From NCBI GenBank assembly GCA_028710525.1, contig JAQTTY010000007.1, forward strand, positions 62,001 through 126,000: a stretch of DNA of 64,000 nt, in the 5' to 3' direction. The notes below the pieces were generated by a model. It was given only the letters and a program-made list of their open reading frames with translations, did not search any database and had not been told where the DNA came from. The position numbers and the translations under genes were made by a program. The DNA is from Gallionella sp. (GTDB taxonomy: Bacteria > Pseudomonadota > Gammaproteobacteria > Burkholderiales > Gallionellaceae). This document shows positions 45,732 through 56,256 of the stretch, in pieces (the stretch's first letter is position 1; each line of letters starts with the position of its first letter).

Positions 45732-46415
45732 TTACTCGCCCTGTTTGGCGATGAGGATGGAGTAGACATAAGTCTGTAAGGCGATACGGATGCGGTTGGT
45801 GGTACTGACAAATTCCACACCATAGGTTACCGAGTTATCCTCATTCGCCGCCCCCACATTACGGATGATGGCAGAGACCGCATAAGCTTGCTCTTCGCCT
45901 TCGACCGGCATATTCACATTGATCTGTATCGCCTCACCACGCTCACCGAGTTTTACATTGCTGATAATGCTAGCACCTGAAGTGCTCAGATCGTTGATCG
46001 CAGCGGGCATCTTCAAACCGCTCACTGCCGCGACGATAAAGCAGGGTAATTTGGTCTTGATACGGATCGCGCCGCGCATCTGCAAGGTACTCACCTTATC
46101 CGGAAACGACAGATGCATATGCGGATAAGGCTGACTAGCTACGGCCAACACGGTAGCAGTGTATTCATAGGTCTTTGCGCCGGCAAAACCGCGCACAAAG
46201 AACTGATCTCCGTTCGCCACTTCCACCAATCTATCTCCCACACTGGGTTGAGTCACCGTAATGGAGCGTTTATTTAGATAACCGATCAGCTTGGACAGAT
46301 AACGCTGTCCATTTGCACCTTGGACTTGTAGCTGTAAGGCATCGCCAATATTGGCTGCCATGGACAGGAAGTCTTCTGAAGTATCGAATTTGCTAGTCTG
46401 CTGCTTGTCGCTCAT
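45732..46415 (-). CDS. PilZ domain protein (YcgR-like flagellar brake)
   Basis: 227 residues in two beta-barrel domains. The N-terminal YcgR-like part is at about 20-110. The PilZ domain follows, with the c-di-GMP-binding RxxxR-type segment near residue 115 (MRGAIRIKTKLPC) and the NDLSTSGASI motif at about 142. YcgR-type proteins bind c-di-GMP and slow the flagellar motor or act on other surface machines. It begins behind AGGGAGAAATAT and lies just upstream of alr's 3' end spacing (19 bases). Confidence 0.82.
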   Translation of the reverse strand: MSDKQQTSKFDTSEDFLSMAANIGDALQLQVQGANGQRYLSKLIGYLNKRSITVTQPSVGDRLVEVANGDQFFVRGFAGAKTYEYTATVLAVASQPYPHMHLSFPDKVSTLQMRGAIRIKTKLPCFIVAAVSGLKMPAAINDLSTSGASIISNVKLGERGEAIQINVNMPVEGEEQAYAVSAIIRNVGAANEDNSVTYGVEFVSTTNRIRIALQTYVYSILIAKQGE

Positions 46416-46433
46416 ATATTTCTCCCTACTGTA

Positions 46434-47495
46434 CTAATACTGTACAGGTACACGTTTGGTTAAACCGCATAACAATTCATAACTGATCGTGCCTGCTGAA
46501 TGTGCAACCTCATCCACCGACAAGCCCTCGCCCCACAGAACCACCGGACTGCCTACTCTCGCTTGCATGACATCGCTCAGATCGACACATAACATATCCA
46601 TGGAAACACGCCCGACGGTACGTGTGCGCTGCCCTTCGACCAGTATAGGTGTACCGTTGGGAGCATGGCGTGGATAGCCATCTGCATAGCCACAAGCTAC
46701 TACACCAATACGCATATTGCGGTCCGCTTTGAACAACGAGCCATAACCAACTTCATCACCCGCTTCGAGCTCCTGAATCGCGATGAGACGACTACGCAAT
46801 GTCATCGCTGGGCGTAATCCCAGCTCATGTGCACTGGTGTCGGCAAAGGGCGACGCACCATACAACATGATGCCAGGGCGCACCCAGTCGGCACGGGTCT
46901 GAGGATAGCGTAGCAAAGCCGCGGAGTTGGCTAGGGATCGAGCAACGCGATAATCACCCGCCAAATCATTGAACACATCTAACTGTTCTTCTATACCGCG
47001 TTTTTCATCGGCATTTGCAAAATGCGTCATCAAAGTCACTTCGCGCACTGCAGCATGGGTACGCAACCGCTCCATTGCAGCGCCGACTTGGTCGGGTTTG
47101 AAACCCAAGCGGTTCATGCCGGTGTTGACCTTGAGCCATACATCCAGACTGGAGCGCTTGGGATAAGCCTCAAGCAGGTCCAACTGCCAAGGACTATGTA
47201 CCACGACCGTTAGGTCATAGGCAGCGACTTGTTCTAGATCATGTGCATCGAAAGGACCTTCGAGCAATAGGATGATCTGGGTATAACCGGCAGAACGTAG
47301 TGTGATGGCATCTTTTATATCAAGCAGGGCAAAGCCTTCCGCGTCAGCCAACGCTTCAGCGACACGCAGCAGCCCATGACCATAGGCATCCGCCTTGATA
47401 ACGGCCATGACTTTGGTGCAGGCTTTGCGTCGCGCGACATGCAGATTGTTGGCGATAGCGTTCAGGTCTAGCTGGGCGAAGATAGGACGTGGCAT
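46434..47495 (-). CDS. alr: Alanine racemase
   Basis: 353 residues. The PLP-binding Lys is in AVIKADAYGHGLLRVAEAL at about residue 34, and the barrel is followed by the C-terminal beta domain with VGRVSMDMLCVDLSDV and the C-terminal region with SYELLCGLTKRVPV. It interconverts L- and D-alanine, giving D-alanine for peptidoglycan. The size and motifs are those of a normal single-domain Alr. It is divergent from lplT. Confidence 0.93.
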   Translation of the reverse strand: MPRPIFAQLDLNAIANNLHVARRKACTKVMAVIKADAYGHGLLRVAEALADAEGFALLDIKDAITLRSAGYTQIILLLEGPFDAHDLEQVAAYDLTVVVHSPWQLDLLEAYPKRSSLDVWLKVNTGMNRLGFKPDQVGAAMERLRTHAAVREVTLMTHFANADEKRGIEEQLDVFNDLAGDYRVARSLANSAALLRYPQTRADWVRPGIMLYGASPFADTSAHELGLRPAMTLRSRLIAIQELEAGDEVGYGSLFKADRNMRIGVVACGYADGYPRHAPNGTPILVEGQRTRTVGRVSMDMLCVDLSDVMQARVGSPVVLWGEGLSVDEVAHSAGTISYELLCGLTKRVPVQY

Positions 47496-47584
47496 GAGTG
47501 ATAAGGGATGTAACGTGATGCAATGATAGCAGGGGCAATACTTTCGTGTTATAAAACGGCTTCACAAAAAACCGCTACCACCGC

Positions 47585-48823
47585 ATGAAAGTCGGCTTCT
47601 ACATCATACTGGCAGCGCAATTTCTCTCCGCGCTCGCAGACAATGCTTTGCTGTTCGCCGCTATCGCGCTGTTAAAAGACCTGAATTCACCCGCTTGGCA
47701 TACGCCGGTATTACAACAAGCCTTCATCTTTTCCTACATCATCCTCGCCCCTTTCGTGGGTGCTTTTGCCGACTCCTTACCTAAGGGCAAAGTGATGTTC
47801 GTCAGCAATAACATCAAGATACTGGGCTGTCTCGCCATGCTATTCGGCGTCAATCCTTTGGCGGCCTATGGTTTGGTCGGTTTGGGAGCGGCAGCCTACT
47901 CCCCCGCAAAATACGGCATCCTCACCGAGTACCTGCCACCTAACAAACTAGTATTGGCAAATAGCTGGATGGAAGGACTTACGGTATTAGCCATCGTACT
48001 CGGTGCCATCGTCGGCGGCGTGCTGCTCAGCCCCGCAATCGCAACGCCTATCTTGTCCTCATGGGATGTGCCTTTCATAGACACGCACATCGATACTGCA
48101 CCTGAGCTGGGCATCAGCATCATCGTACTGATCTACTTTATCGCCGCTATATTTAATCTTTACATCCCGCGCGTGGCGATAGACCACAAAGTACTCAGCC
48201 GCAATCCAGCATTCCTACTTAGATCTTTCTGGCATGACTTTAAATTGTTGTGGAAAGATCCACTGGGCCAAGTGTCCTTAGCTGTGACCACTTTGTTCTG
48301 GGGAACGGGCGCCACCCTGCGTCTGATCGTACTAGGCTGGGCTGCTGTCGCACTGAACTATGACTTCAGCTCTGCCGCCAAGCTCACCGCATGGGTCGCG
48401 ATCGGCATCGCCATCGGCTCGATATTAGCGGCCAAGTTCGTCAAGTTGGAACACTCGGTTAAGGTATTGCCCATCGGTATCGCCATGGGGGTAGTTGTGC
48501 TGATGATGATACCCATCACCAACAGCACCTTGGCCATCATTCTGCTAATTGTCATCGGGGCGATGGGTGGATATTTCGTCGTGCCTATGAATGCCTTGCT
48601 ACAACATCGCGGACACTTATTGATGGGTGCGGGTAGTTCCATCGCGGTGCAGAACTTCAACGAGAACCTGAGTATCTTCGCCATGCTGGCACTCTATGCG
48701 CTGATGGAGAAGGTGCACATGAACATCTATCTCATCATCACCGTGTTCGGCTTGATGTTGTCTGGCATCATGACCGCGCTATATAGACGCCACGGCCACG
48801 ATCAAGACACCGGCAAGATCTGA
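47585..48823 (+). CDS. lplT: Lysophospholipid transporter LplT
   Basis: 412 residues, about twelve membrane segments, major facilitator fold. The start MKVGFYIILAAQFLSALADNALLFAAIALL and the phrases AYSPAKYGILTEYLPPNKLVLANSWMEGLTVLAIVLG and VVPMNALLQHRGH are typical of LplT. It flips lysophospholipids into the cell for re-acylation. The acyltransferase partner (Aas) often encoded next to it is not here. Confidence 0.9.
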   Translation: MKVGFYIILAAQFLSALADNALLFAAIALLKDLNSPAWHTPVLQQAFIFSYIILAPFVGAFADSLPKGKVMFVSNNIKILGCLAMLFGVNPLAAYGLVGLGAAAYSPAKYGILTEYLPPNKLVLANSWMEGLTVLAIVLGAIVGGVLLSPAIATPILSSWDVPFIDTHIDTAPELGISIIVLIYFIAAIFNLYIPRVAIDHKVLSRNPAFLLRSFWHDFKLLWKDPLGQVSLAVTTLFWGTGATLRLIVLGWAAVALNYDFSSAAKLTAWVAIGIAIGSILAAKFVKLEHSVKVLPIGIAMGVVVLMMIPITNSTLAIILLIVIGAMGGYFVVPMNALLQHRGHLLMGAGSSIAVQNFNENLSIFAMLALYALMEKVHMNIYLIITVFGLMLSGIMTALYRRHGHDQDTGKI

Positions 48824-48846
48824 GTTTTAAACTTGCTGCCGTACGC

Positions 48847-49671
48847 TCAAGCCTGTTGCATCACATCCACTGCGAAACACAGATCCTGCCAAGCTTGAGC
48901 CTTGGCAGTCGGTCTGCGCAACAGATAGGCTGGGTGATAGCTGACCACCACGGGGATACCATGATAGTCATGCAGTACACCGCGTAATTCATCCAAAGCC
49001 CCCTCCTCACCTAGCAGATTCAGCGCCGCGACCTTACCCAAAGCCACAATCACTTTAGGCTGTATCAGTTCGATCTGACGTGCCAGATAAGGCAGACATT
49101 GTTGCGCCTGCTCTGTACTAGGATTGTGTTTCTCGGGTGGACGGCACTTCACCACATTAGCGATATAGACCTGCTTACCGCGCTGCAACTTGATGGCGGC
49201 GAGCATGTTATCTAGTAGCTTGCCTGCTTCACCAACAAAGGGCTCACCGCGTTCATCTTCTTCCGCTCCAGGTGCTTCACCGATGAACATCCAATCGGCC
49301 TGCTCATCACCCACGCCCAACACCGTCTGCTTGCAACCGGCACGCAAGTCACAACGCTGGCAATCCCGCACCTGCTGCTTAAGCTCGGGCCAAGTCTTGG
49401 CGACTTGGAATGATGCCGGCTCATCAACATAAGGCAATCGTTCCTCATCACGCGCGGCTTCCATCGCGACATAGGCTGCATACGCATGATCGACTTCATC
49501 CGCAGGATGCTCTTGGACACTCACTTGCTCTTCACTTTGCGCCACTGCCGCTGCGGGTTTTTCCGCTGGCATAACTGCTACCACATCCCCCACCGGCTGT
49601 TCAGGTGTGGCGCGCAATGTCCATTGCGGATATAGATTCAACTCACGCAATATGGCTTCGTCTCTATCCAT
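48847..49671 (-). CDS. Uracil-DNA glycosylase, family 4
   Basis: 274 residues. Four cysteines for the [4Fe-4S] cluster are present (CQRCDLRAGCKQ uses one of two close Cys; later KCRPPEKHNPSTEQAQQC). The catalytic motif is GEAPGAEEDERGEPFVG and the C-terminal HPAYLLRRPTAK holds the conserved His. It removes uracil from DNA. The 100-residue N-terminal extension, rich in Ala/Glu/Val, is an acidic linker without motif. Its start overlaps the rimI stop by eight bases. Confidence 0.9.
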   Translation of the reverse strand: MDRDEAILRELNLYPQWTLRATPEQPVGDVVAVMPAEKPAAAVAQSEEQVSVQEHPADEVDHAYAAYVAMEAARDEERLPYVDEPASFQVAKTWPELKQQVRDCQRCDLRAGCKQTVLGVGDEQADWMFIGEAPGAEEDERGEPFVGEAGKLLDNMLAAIKLQRGKQVYIANVVKCRPPEKHNPSTEQAQQCLPYLARQIELIQPKVIVALGKVAALNLLGEEGALDELRGVLHDYHGIPVVVSYHPAYLLRRPTAKAQAWQDLCFAVDVMQQA

Positions 49672-50125
49672 GTAGCTTCACCTGTGCTTCCTTGTTTAAC
49701 TCACATGCCATTGCCATCGCATCCTCACGTCCTGCCGCATTCTGATAATAGCCTCGACGCATGCCGATTTCGATAAAGCCTACAGCACGATACAGCGCGA
49801 TGGCAGGCAGATTGGAGACACGCACTTCCAAAAAAATACGCTGCATATTTTGCGTGCGTGCCCATTGCATCTGTGCATCCAACATCGCCTTGCCTAACCC
49901 TTTGCGTTGCTGCGCTGCGGCCACGCCGATATTGAGCAGCTCGGCCTCATCTAATACCGGCATCAATACCGCATAGCTCACGATCTGCCCAACGACCTCA
50001 TCAACTACACAGCGATAGCCGCTACCCAAAGCATCGGTGAAGTTCCCGCGTGACCAAGGATAAGGTTGCACGAGCTGCTCGATAGCGCACACCGCATCGA
50101 TATCAGCCAGCGTCATGTCACGCAT
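49664..50125 (-). CDS. rimI: Ribosomal-protein-alanine N-acetyltransferase
   Basis: 153 residues from ATG 50125, overlapping the tsaB stop by eight bases. GNAT fold: MTLADIDAVCAIEQLVQPYPWSRGNF (RimI N-terminus), NIGVAAAQQRKGLGKAML (acetyl-CoA loop) and FLEVRVSNLPAIALYRAVGF. RimI acetylates the N-terminal alanine of ribosomal protein S18. The tsaB-rimI order is common in proteobacteria. The longer upstream frame lies within tsaB and is spurious. Confidence 0.9.
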   Translation of the reverse strand: MRDMTLADIDAVCAIEQLVQPYPWSRGNFTDALGSGYRCVVDEVVGQIVSYAVLMPVLDEAELLNIGVAAAQQRKGLGKAMLDAQMQWARTQNMQRIFLEVRVSNLPAIALYRAVGFIEIGMRRGYYQNAAGREDAMAMACELNKEAQVKLHG

Positions 50126-50816
50126 TCTTTTCTCGTGCCAGTTGCTCACGCTCAGCGGTCTTGAGTGCGACTTTGTTGCGTAAGTAGAGTGGCTGCGCGA
50201 GTGCGGCATCCTGACCTTTACCTGCGGCAAAAGCGCTGGCAGCAAGTGCAACCACGGCTGCGGCATGAGGCACTGCCTTACCATCAACGCCCTGCAAATT
50301 TTTGTTATAGCGGGTCTGCAAAGCATCGCTGTATGTGGCAAAACCGCTACCCGCTCCGAACCAACCTTCACCTTCGACTTGCGGTGCTTCTTCCGCTTTG
50401 CACAGACTAGGCTCACTCAGCACTATCCACTCGCCCTGCTGTAATTCATAAACAGCGTGATATATCTCGCCCATGCGCGCATCTAGTGCCGCGATCACGC
50501 GGCTATGTCCCGATGCCTGCGCCAAGGCTTGCAAGGTACACACGCCGTACACCCGCAGATTCGCCCCCAATGCCAAACCTTGCGTCGTACCGCAGGCGAT
50601 GCGGACGCCTGTGAACGAGCCAGGACCGGAGCCATAGGCGATGCCATCCAACTCGACAAGACTCAGCTGCGCGTCATGCAACACGGCAGCGATCATATCT
50701 ATCAGGAGTTCTGAATGTTTCTGTCCAACCAATTCGAAACGCTCGCTAATCACGCCGTCCTGATACAGCGCGACGGAACAATATTCTGTGGAGGTTTCCA
50801 GCGCGAGTAACTTCAT
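50118..50816 (-). CDS. tsaB: tRNA threonylcarbamoyladenosine biosynthesis protein TsaB
   Basis: 232 residues. LALETSTEYCSVALYQDG and VELDGIAYGSGPGSFTGVRIACGTTQGLA are diagnostic for the TsaB (YeaZ) ASKHA-fold family. It forms a complex with TsaD and TsaE that puts the t6A base on tRNAs reading ANN codons. It is the first of three overlapping genes (tsaB, rimI, udg). Confidence 0.92.
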   Translation of the reverse strand: MKLLALETSTEYCSVALYQDGVISERFELVGQKHSELLIDMIAAVLHDAQLSLVELDGIAYGSGPGSFTGVRIACGTTQGLALGANLRVYGVCTLQALAQASGHSRVIAALDARMGEIYHAVYELQQGEWIVLSEPSLCKAEEAPQVEGEGWFGAGSGFATYSDALQTRYNKNLQGVDGKAVPHAAAVVALAASAFAAGKGQDAALAQPLYLRNKVALKTAEREQLAREKNA

Positions 50817-50822
50817 CTGAAC

Positions 50823-51296
50823 CTAGTTCGCCAACAACAAGGTGACGGCTTGAGCAGCGATGCCCTCGCCACGACCGGTATAGCCTAAGTGCTCAGTGGT
50901 CGTCGCCTTCACATTCACCGCACTGCGCTCCAGCCCTAGATCCGCTGCGATATGCGCCACCATCTGACCGATATGCGGCGCCATCTTGGGGGCTTGCGCG
51001 ATGATGGTGGCATCCACATTGGCAACACGGTAACCCGCTCCGCGCACCAAGTGGGACACCTCACGCAACAAGATACGACTGTCTATGTTCTTGAACTTCG
51101 CATCAGTGTCAGCAAAGTGTTTGCCGATATCGCCCAGCGAGGCAGCACCCAACAATGCATCGCAAATTGCATGCAACAACACATCGGCATCAGAATGTCC
51201 GAGCAGTCCTTTTTCATACGGAATGTCCACGCCGCCGATGATGAGCTTGCGCCCCTCGACTAATTGGTGAACATCAAAACCTTGTCCGATACGCAT
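50823..51296 (-). CDS. ispF: 2-C-methyl-D-erythritol 2,4-cyclodiphosphate synthase
   Basis: 157 residues. [12 protein letters not shown] and [29 protein letters not shown] supply the zinc ligands (Asp/His pair and later His), and [22 protein letters not shown] ends the fold. It catalyses the cyclisation step of the MEP isoprenoid pathway. SD AGGAG precedes the start. It is separated from ispD by a GNAT gene, where most relatives have ispD-ispF adjacent. Confidence 0.94.
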   Translation of the reverse strand: MRIGQGFDVHQLVEGRKLIIGGVDIPYEKGLLGHSDADVLLHAICDALLGAASLGDIGKHFADTDAKFKNIDSRILLREVSHLVRGAGYRVANVDATIIAQAPKMAPHIGQMVAHIAADLGLERSAVNVKATTTEHLGYTGRGEGIAAQAVTLLLAN

Positions 51297-51319
51297 ACTG
51301 TTCTCCTATATTGCTGCGC

Positions 51320-51760
51320 TTATTTATCTAGCATCTTCTGATAATGCAGACCGATGGCCTCATAGCCTTCCTTCTCCCAGAAGCTACGCCCCAGCGCGTT
51401 GCTGATATAACAATTCAATTCGGTCGCCACACATCCTTGTGACTTACCGTATTCATAAACCCATGCCAATAGCTGTTGGGCTAGTCCGTGCGAACGATAG
51501 TCTGGCGACAAATAGACATTGTCAGGCTCGATATGCTTACCCACATAACATTTGGTCATGATCCAGATACCACAGATGCCAACCAACTTTTCCTGCACAA
51601 ACACCCCAGCACACTGATAGCCCTGAGTGATCATCTCCTCCAAACGCGAGCGTATGGTGTCCTCTGCCAGCTTGGGATTCAGTTCACATAGCAGCGGCAC
51701 GATGCTATAGATGTCCTGCCGCGCGATGAGGCGCACTTCACTTTGCGACGCTGCTTGCAT
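51320..51760 (-). CDS. GNAT family N-acetyltransferase
   Basis: 146 residues with the GNAT core: GVFVQEKLVGICGIW, then LSPDYRSHGLAQQLLAWVYEYGKSQGC (acetyl-CoA loop) and SNALGRSFWEKEGYEAIG. The substrate is unknown. Its ATG lies 23 bases inside the 3' end of ispD and it ends 23 bases before ispF, so it is an integral member of that operon. Confidence 0.85.
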   Translation of the reverse strand: MQAASQSEVRLIARQDIYSIVPLLCELNPKLAEDTIRSRLEEMITQGYQCAGVFVQEKLVGICGIWIMTKCYVGKHIEPDNVYLSPDYRSHGLAQQLLAWVYEYGKSQGCVATELNCYISNALGRSFWEKEGYEAIGLHYQKMLDK

Positions 51761-52430
51761 GACTTAATAACAACTCCGCCAGTACTCGATCTTGCGGATA
51801 AGTGACTTTGAAATTTGTCGGCTCACAGGCGACCAGTTTGGGCTTGAAACCCAGCGCCTCGATTGCAGAAGCATCATCGGTAACGTTTTTACATTGCTGT
51901 AGGGCATGCGCCAACAATCCGGCGCGAAACATCTGCGGGGTCTGTGCCTGCCAGAGTTGCTCACGGCTTTCCGTACGTTGTACGCGTCCCGCAGCGTCTG
52001 CCCGTTTAAGGGTGTCGGCAACCGGCACCGCCAGCAAGCCACCAACCGCATCGTCGCGCAATTCATTGATGAGCCTGTCCAGATGCGCCAAGGTCAGACA
52101 GGGACGCGCCGCATCATGCACCATCACCCAATCATCGGGCTCCAACTCGGCAGCTAACAGACCATTAGCGACTGATTCGGCGCGTGTCTCCCCGCCGCAA
52201 TACAAGGGCTGTAACTTATCGCCAAAGCGTGAGAGATCGTATTTCTGGAACTGAGTGTCTTCAGGAGAAAGTACCACAAACACGGTGCTAATCTCAGTGC
52301 AAGCACAGAGCGTGGTCAGCGCATGAAAGATCATGGGCTGACCCGCCAAGGGAAGATACTGTTTAGGGATCTCGTGTCCCATACGCGCCCCAAAACCGGC
52401 GGCAGGAACCAAGGCGTGAAATTCGGACAC
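51738..52430 (-). CDS. ispD: 2-C-methyl-D-erythritol 4-phosphate cytidylyltransferase
   Basis: Start GTG at 52430 (VSEFHALVPAAGFGARMG), chosen because GAGAGGATAG precedes it and this is the family N-terminus; the frame is open 12 codons further back. Landmarks: LVPAAGFGARMGHEIPKQYLPL (CTP-binding loop), VMVHDAARPCLT and a DDASAIEALGF motif. It makes CDP-methylerythritol in the MEP pathway. About 230 residues, normal length. Confidence 0.93.
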   Translation of the reverse strand: MSEFHALVPAAGFGARMGHEIPKQYLPLAGQPMIFHALTTLCACTEISTVFVVLSPEDTQFQKYDLSRFGDKLQPLYCGGETRAESVANGLLAAELEPDDWVMVHDAARPCLTLAHLDRLINELRDDAVGGLLAVPVADTLKRADAAGRVQRTESREQLWQAQTPQMFRAGLLAHALQQCKNVTDDASAIEALGFKPKLVACEPTNFKVTYPQDRVLAELLLSHASSVAK

Positions 52431-52466
52431 GTTCGCTATCCTCTCGATTGAATCAAAATAATTCAA

Positions 52467-52570
52467 GTTCCTTCCCTCTCTACAGAGGGAAGGCTAGGAT
52501 GGGGGTAAAGCGGTGGAGCTATTTAGTTTCCACCCCACCCTACCCCTCCCACTGCATGGGGGAGGAGATA
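52467..52570. repeat. Palindromic intergenic repeat cluster (CTTCCCTCTC...GAGGGAAGG type)
   Basis: CCTTCCCTCT / AGAGGGAAGG (about 52470-52493) forms a hairpin. After CTAGGATGGGGGTAAAG a second arm CCACCCCACCCTACCCCTCCC and GGGGGAGGAG follow. These are the common C/G-rich interspersed repeats also seen, shorter, in nnrD. Together they fill the space between ispD and guaA. Confidence 0.7.
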
Positions 52571-52609
52571 CTTATGCCTTTGCGAGCAAACTCATTCCTA
52601 CAAAGGCGC

Positions 52610-54181
52610 TTATTCCCACTCTATCGTTGCGGGCGGCTTACCTGAAATGTCATACACCACACGATTGATACCGCGCACTTCGTTGATGATGCGGTTGGAC
52701 ACCTTGCCCAGCAGCTCATAAGGCAGGTGCGCCCAGTGTGCGGTCATGAAATCGCTAGTCACCACTGCACGGAGCGAAACCACCCACTCATAGGTACGAC
52801 CATCGCCCATCACCCCCACGCTCTTGACCGGCAAAAACACGGTGAAAGCTTGCGAAGTCTTTTCATACCAAGTCTTACCGTCGGCATCTTTAGTGGCACG
52901 CAACTCTTCCATAAAGATGGCATCGGCGCGACGTAGCAAATCGGCATACTCACGCTTCACTTCACCGAGAATACGCACGCCCAGACCGGGGCCGGGGAAA
53001 GGATGGCGATACACCATGCCGTGATCCAAACCCATCGCCACGCCCAATTCACGTACTTCATCTTTGAACAATTCGCGCAATGGTTCGAGCAGTTTCAGAT
53101 GCAGACTCTCAGGCAAGCCGCCTACATTGTGATGCGACTTGATAGTGTGGGCTTTCTTGTTCTTTCCACCTGCCGATTCGATCACGTCTGGATAGATGGT
53201 GCCCTGCGCCAACCACTTAGCCTGTGGCAACTTTTTAGCTTCGCGCTGGAACACTTCTACGAACTCGCGGCCGATGATCTTGCGCTTTTGCTCTGGATCG
53301 GTGACACCCGCCAAGAAGCCTAAGAACTCGGCGCTGGCATCAACGTGGATGACCTTCACGCCTAGATGATCGGCGAAAGTCTTCATCACTTCCGTTGCTT
53401 CATTAAGACGCAACAAGCCATTATCGACAAACACGCAGGTCAGTTGCTTGCCGATGGCGCGATGCAACAACACTGCTGCGACAGACGAATCGACACCGCC
53501 GGACAGACCTAGGATGACTTCCTCATCACCAACCTGTGCCCGTATCTTGGCCACAGCTTCATCTATGTAGTTAGGCATATTCCAATCTTCACCACAACCG
53601 CAAATGTCGTGCACGAAGCGCCCCAACATCGCCTTGCCTTGATGTGTGTGAGTGACTTCGGGATGGAACTGCAGCGCGTAGAAACGGCGCGCTTCATCTG
53701 CCATACCGGCAATCGGTGTGGTTGCATTGCTAGCGATGACTGTGAAACCTGCTGGCAACTTGGTTACTTTGTCGCCGTGACTCATCCATACATCCAGTAT
53801 GCCGCCTGCTTTGTCTTGCACGCCGCGCAGCAACGCAGAGTCACCCGAAGACTTGATCTCGGCATAACCAAACTCACGCACCAGACCGTTCTCCACTGCT
53901 CCGCCCAATTGCGCCGCCATGGTCTGCATGCCGTAGCAGATACCCAGAACGGGTACGCCCAGTTCGAACACGATCTGCGGGGCACGGGGTGTATCACCCT
54001 CTGTCACTGAATTAGGGCCGCCGGACAAAATGATGCCGGTAGGCGCAAATTCACGAATGAAATCTGCATCAACATCACATGGATGCAACTCGCAATAGAC
54101 ATGGGTCTCGCGTACGCGACGGGCGATCAGTTGCGTGTACTGCGAACCGAAATCGAGGATGAGTATCTTTTTATGGGACAT
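52610..54181 (-). CDS. guaA: GMP synthase (glutamine-hydrolysing)
   Basis: About 523 residues from ATG 54181. The glutaminase half has Cys in [12 protein letters not shown] and the His/Glu pair in [10 protein letters not shown]. The synthetase half has the P-loop [13 protein letters not shown] and the C-terminal dimerisation domain ending [17 protein letters not shown]. It converts XMP to GMP. The start was chosen as the family start ([22 protein letters not shown]); an ATG 13 codons upstream is unlikely. It follows guaB, its pathway partner. Confidence 0.95.
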   Translation of the reverse strand: MSHKKILILDFGSQYTQLIARRVRETHVYCELHPCDVDADFIREFAPTGIILSGGPNSVTEGDTPRAPQIVFELGVPVLGICYGMQTMAAQLGGAVENGLVREFGYAEIKSSGDSALLRGVQDKAGGILDVWMSHGDKVTKLPAGFTVIASNATTPIAGMADEARRFYALQFHPEVTHTHQGKAMLGRFVHDICGCGEDWNMPNYIDEAVAKIRAQVGDEEVILGLSGGVDSSVAAVLLHRAIGKQLTCVFVDNGLLRLNEATEVMKTFADHLGVKVIHVDASAEFLGFLAGVTDPEQKRKIIGREFVEVFQREAKKLPQAKWLAQGTIYPDVIESAGGKNKKAHTIKSHHNVGGLPESLHLKLLEPLRELFKDEVRELGVAMGLDHGMVYRHPFPGPGLGVRILGEVKREYADLLRRADAIFMEELRATKDADGKTWYEKTSQAFTVFLPVKSVGVMGDGRTYEWVVSLRAVVTSDFMTAHWAHLPYELLGKVSNRIINEVRGINRVVYDISGKPPATIEWE

Positions 54182-54283
54182 AGTTAAAGCCTGAGAAGGT
54201 GATGATAGGAAGGATTGCACCTGCGGTGCTAAAGGGAAAAGATATCAGGTATAACCTTATCTCGTCCCCTTATCCTTGCCCAG

Positions 54284-55744
54284 TTAATCTACGTGATAGT
54301 TAGGCGCTTCTTTGGTGATTTGTACATCATGCACGTGAGACTCGCGTATACCCGAAGAAGTGATCTCAACGAACTCGGCATTGGCGTGCACTGTCGGTAT
54401 ATCCGCACAACCTAGATACCCCATGCTGGCGCGCAAGCCGCCCATCAATTGATGGATGACCGCCAATACGCTGCCCTTGTAGGCAACACGACCTTCCACT
54501 CCTTCCGGTACCAGCTTGTCCTGATTGGCTTCGCCTTCTTGGAAGTAACGATCGCTGGAGCCCTGCGCCATCGCGCCCAGACTACCCATGCCACGATAAG
54601 ACTTGTAAGAACGACCTTGGAACAGTTCGATCTCACCGGGCGCCTCTTCAGTACCTGCAAACAGACCGCCCAGCATCACCGTATTCGCGCCAGCAGCAAT
54701 CGCTTTAGCGATGTCACCGGAGAAGCGGATACCACCATCGGCGATCAAAGGTACGCCTGAACCTTTCAATGCATCGGAGACGTTCTGAATCGCCGCAATC
54801 TGCGGCACACCAACGCCAGCGACGATACGAGTGGTACAGATAGAACCAGGACCGATACCGACCTTGACGCCGTCAGCACCGTGTTTGACCAAGGCCAACG
54901 CAGCAGCGCCGGTCGCAATATTGCCGCCTATGACTTCGATATGAGGGAAGTTTTTCTTCACCCATTGAACGCGATCCAACACGCCTTGTGAATGGCCGTG
55001 CGCAGTATCTACGACGATCACATCCACACCAGCCTCAGACAACAAAGCTACGCGCTCTTCAGTACCTTCTCCCACGCCGACAGCAGCACCTGCGCGCAAT
55101 CGACCCAGCTTATCTTTGGATGCCAACGGATGTTCATTGGATTTGAGGATGTCTTTGACGGTCATCAAACCGCGCAATTCAAATGCATCGTTCACCACCA
55201 GCACGCGTTCGATGCGATGCTTGTGCATCAGATTGCGCGCATCTTCTAAGCTAGTGTTCTCTTTGACGGTAATGAGACGTTCACGTGGCGTCATGATGTT
55301 CTGGATAGGTTGATCCAGATTACTCTCAAAACGCAGATCACGATTGGTGACGATGCCGACCAACAGCTTGCCTTGTACCACAGGCAAACCGGATATTTTA
55401 TGCTGGCGAGTCAAACTGAGCACGTTGCGCACTGTCATATCGGCAGTGATAGTGATGGGATCTTTGACCACACCGCTCTCGAAGCGTTTGACCTTAGCGA
55501 CTTTGGCCGCTTGTGCATGCGCAGACATATTCTTGTGGATGATGCCGATGCCGCCCTCTTGTGCCAAAGCGATTGCCAGACGCGATTCCGTCACGGTATC
55601 CATGGCGGCCGAGAGGATGGGGATATTAAGGCTGATATTTCGTGTCAACTGAGTGCGCAAAGAAACATCGCGCGGCAACACATTGGAGTAAGCGGGAACG
55701 AGCAGAACGTCGTCGAAGGTCAATGCTTTTTGTATGATGCGCAT
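54284..55744 (-). CDS. guaB: IMP dehydrogenase
   Basis: About 486 residues from ATG 55744 ([20 protein letters not shown]). Two CBS domains sit at about 95-200 inside the barrel. The catalytic Cys lies in [17 protein letters not shown], followed by [15 protein letters not shown] and the flap [10 protein letters not shown]. It makes XMP from IMP with NAD+ in GTP synthesis. It precedes guaA in the same direction. Confidence 0.95.
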   Translation of the reverse strand: MRIIQKALTFDDVLLVPAYSNVLPRDVSLRTQLTRNISLNIPILSAAMDTVTESRLAIALAQEGGIGIIHKNMSAHAQAAKVAKVKRFESGVVKDPITITADMTVRNVLSLTRQHKISGLPVVQGKLLVGIVTNRDLRFESNLDQPIQNIMTPRERLITVKENTSLEDARNLMHKHRIERVLVVNDAFELRGLMTVKDILKSNEHPLASKDKLGRLRAGAAVGVGEGTEERVALLSEAGVDVIVVDTAHGHSQGVLDRVQWVKKNFPHIEVIGGNIATGAAALALVKHGADGVKVGIGPGSICTTRIVAGVGVPQIAAIQNVSDALKGSGVPLIADGGIRFSGDIAKAIAAGANTVMLGGLFAGTEEAPGEIELFQGRSYKSYRGMGSLGAMAQGSSDRYFQEGEANQDKLVPEGVEGRVAYKGSVLAVIHQLMGGLRASMGYLGCADIPTVHANAEFVEITSSGIRESHVHDVQITKEAPNYHVD

Positions 55745-55800
55745 AATTATCCGTCTCGGCAAAGCGCGGATTATACGCATCCTTATGGGCTAGGTAAATC

Positions 55801-55817
55801 GGCCCGTGAAACGGGCC
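55801..55817 (-). terminator. Possible terminator hairpin after glnB
   Basis: GGCCCGT-GAA-ACGGGCC is a perfect 7-bp stem 12 bases after the glnB stop. No strong T-run follows on the minus strand, so termination strength is doubtful. Confidence 0.35.
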
Positions 55818-55828
55818 TATCCATAGGC

Positions 55829-56203
<375 letters not shown>

Positions 56204-56256
56204 TTAAGAACGCTGCAGGATTGTAACAAGTTCAGCGTGATTATGAAGCGCATGTA

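Noticed and set aside
49664-50416. Longer rimI start giving 250 residues
   Set aside because: The extra 97 codons lie inside tsaB in another frame; the family N-terminus begins at 50125.
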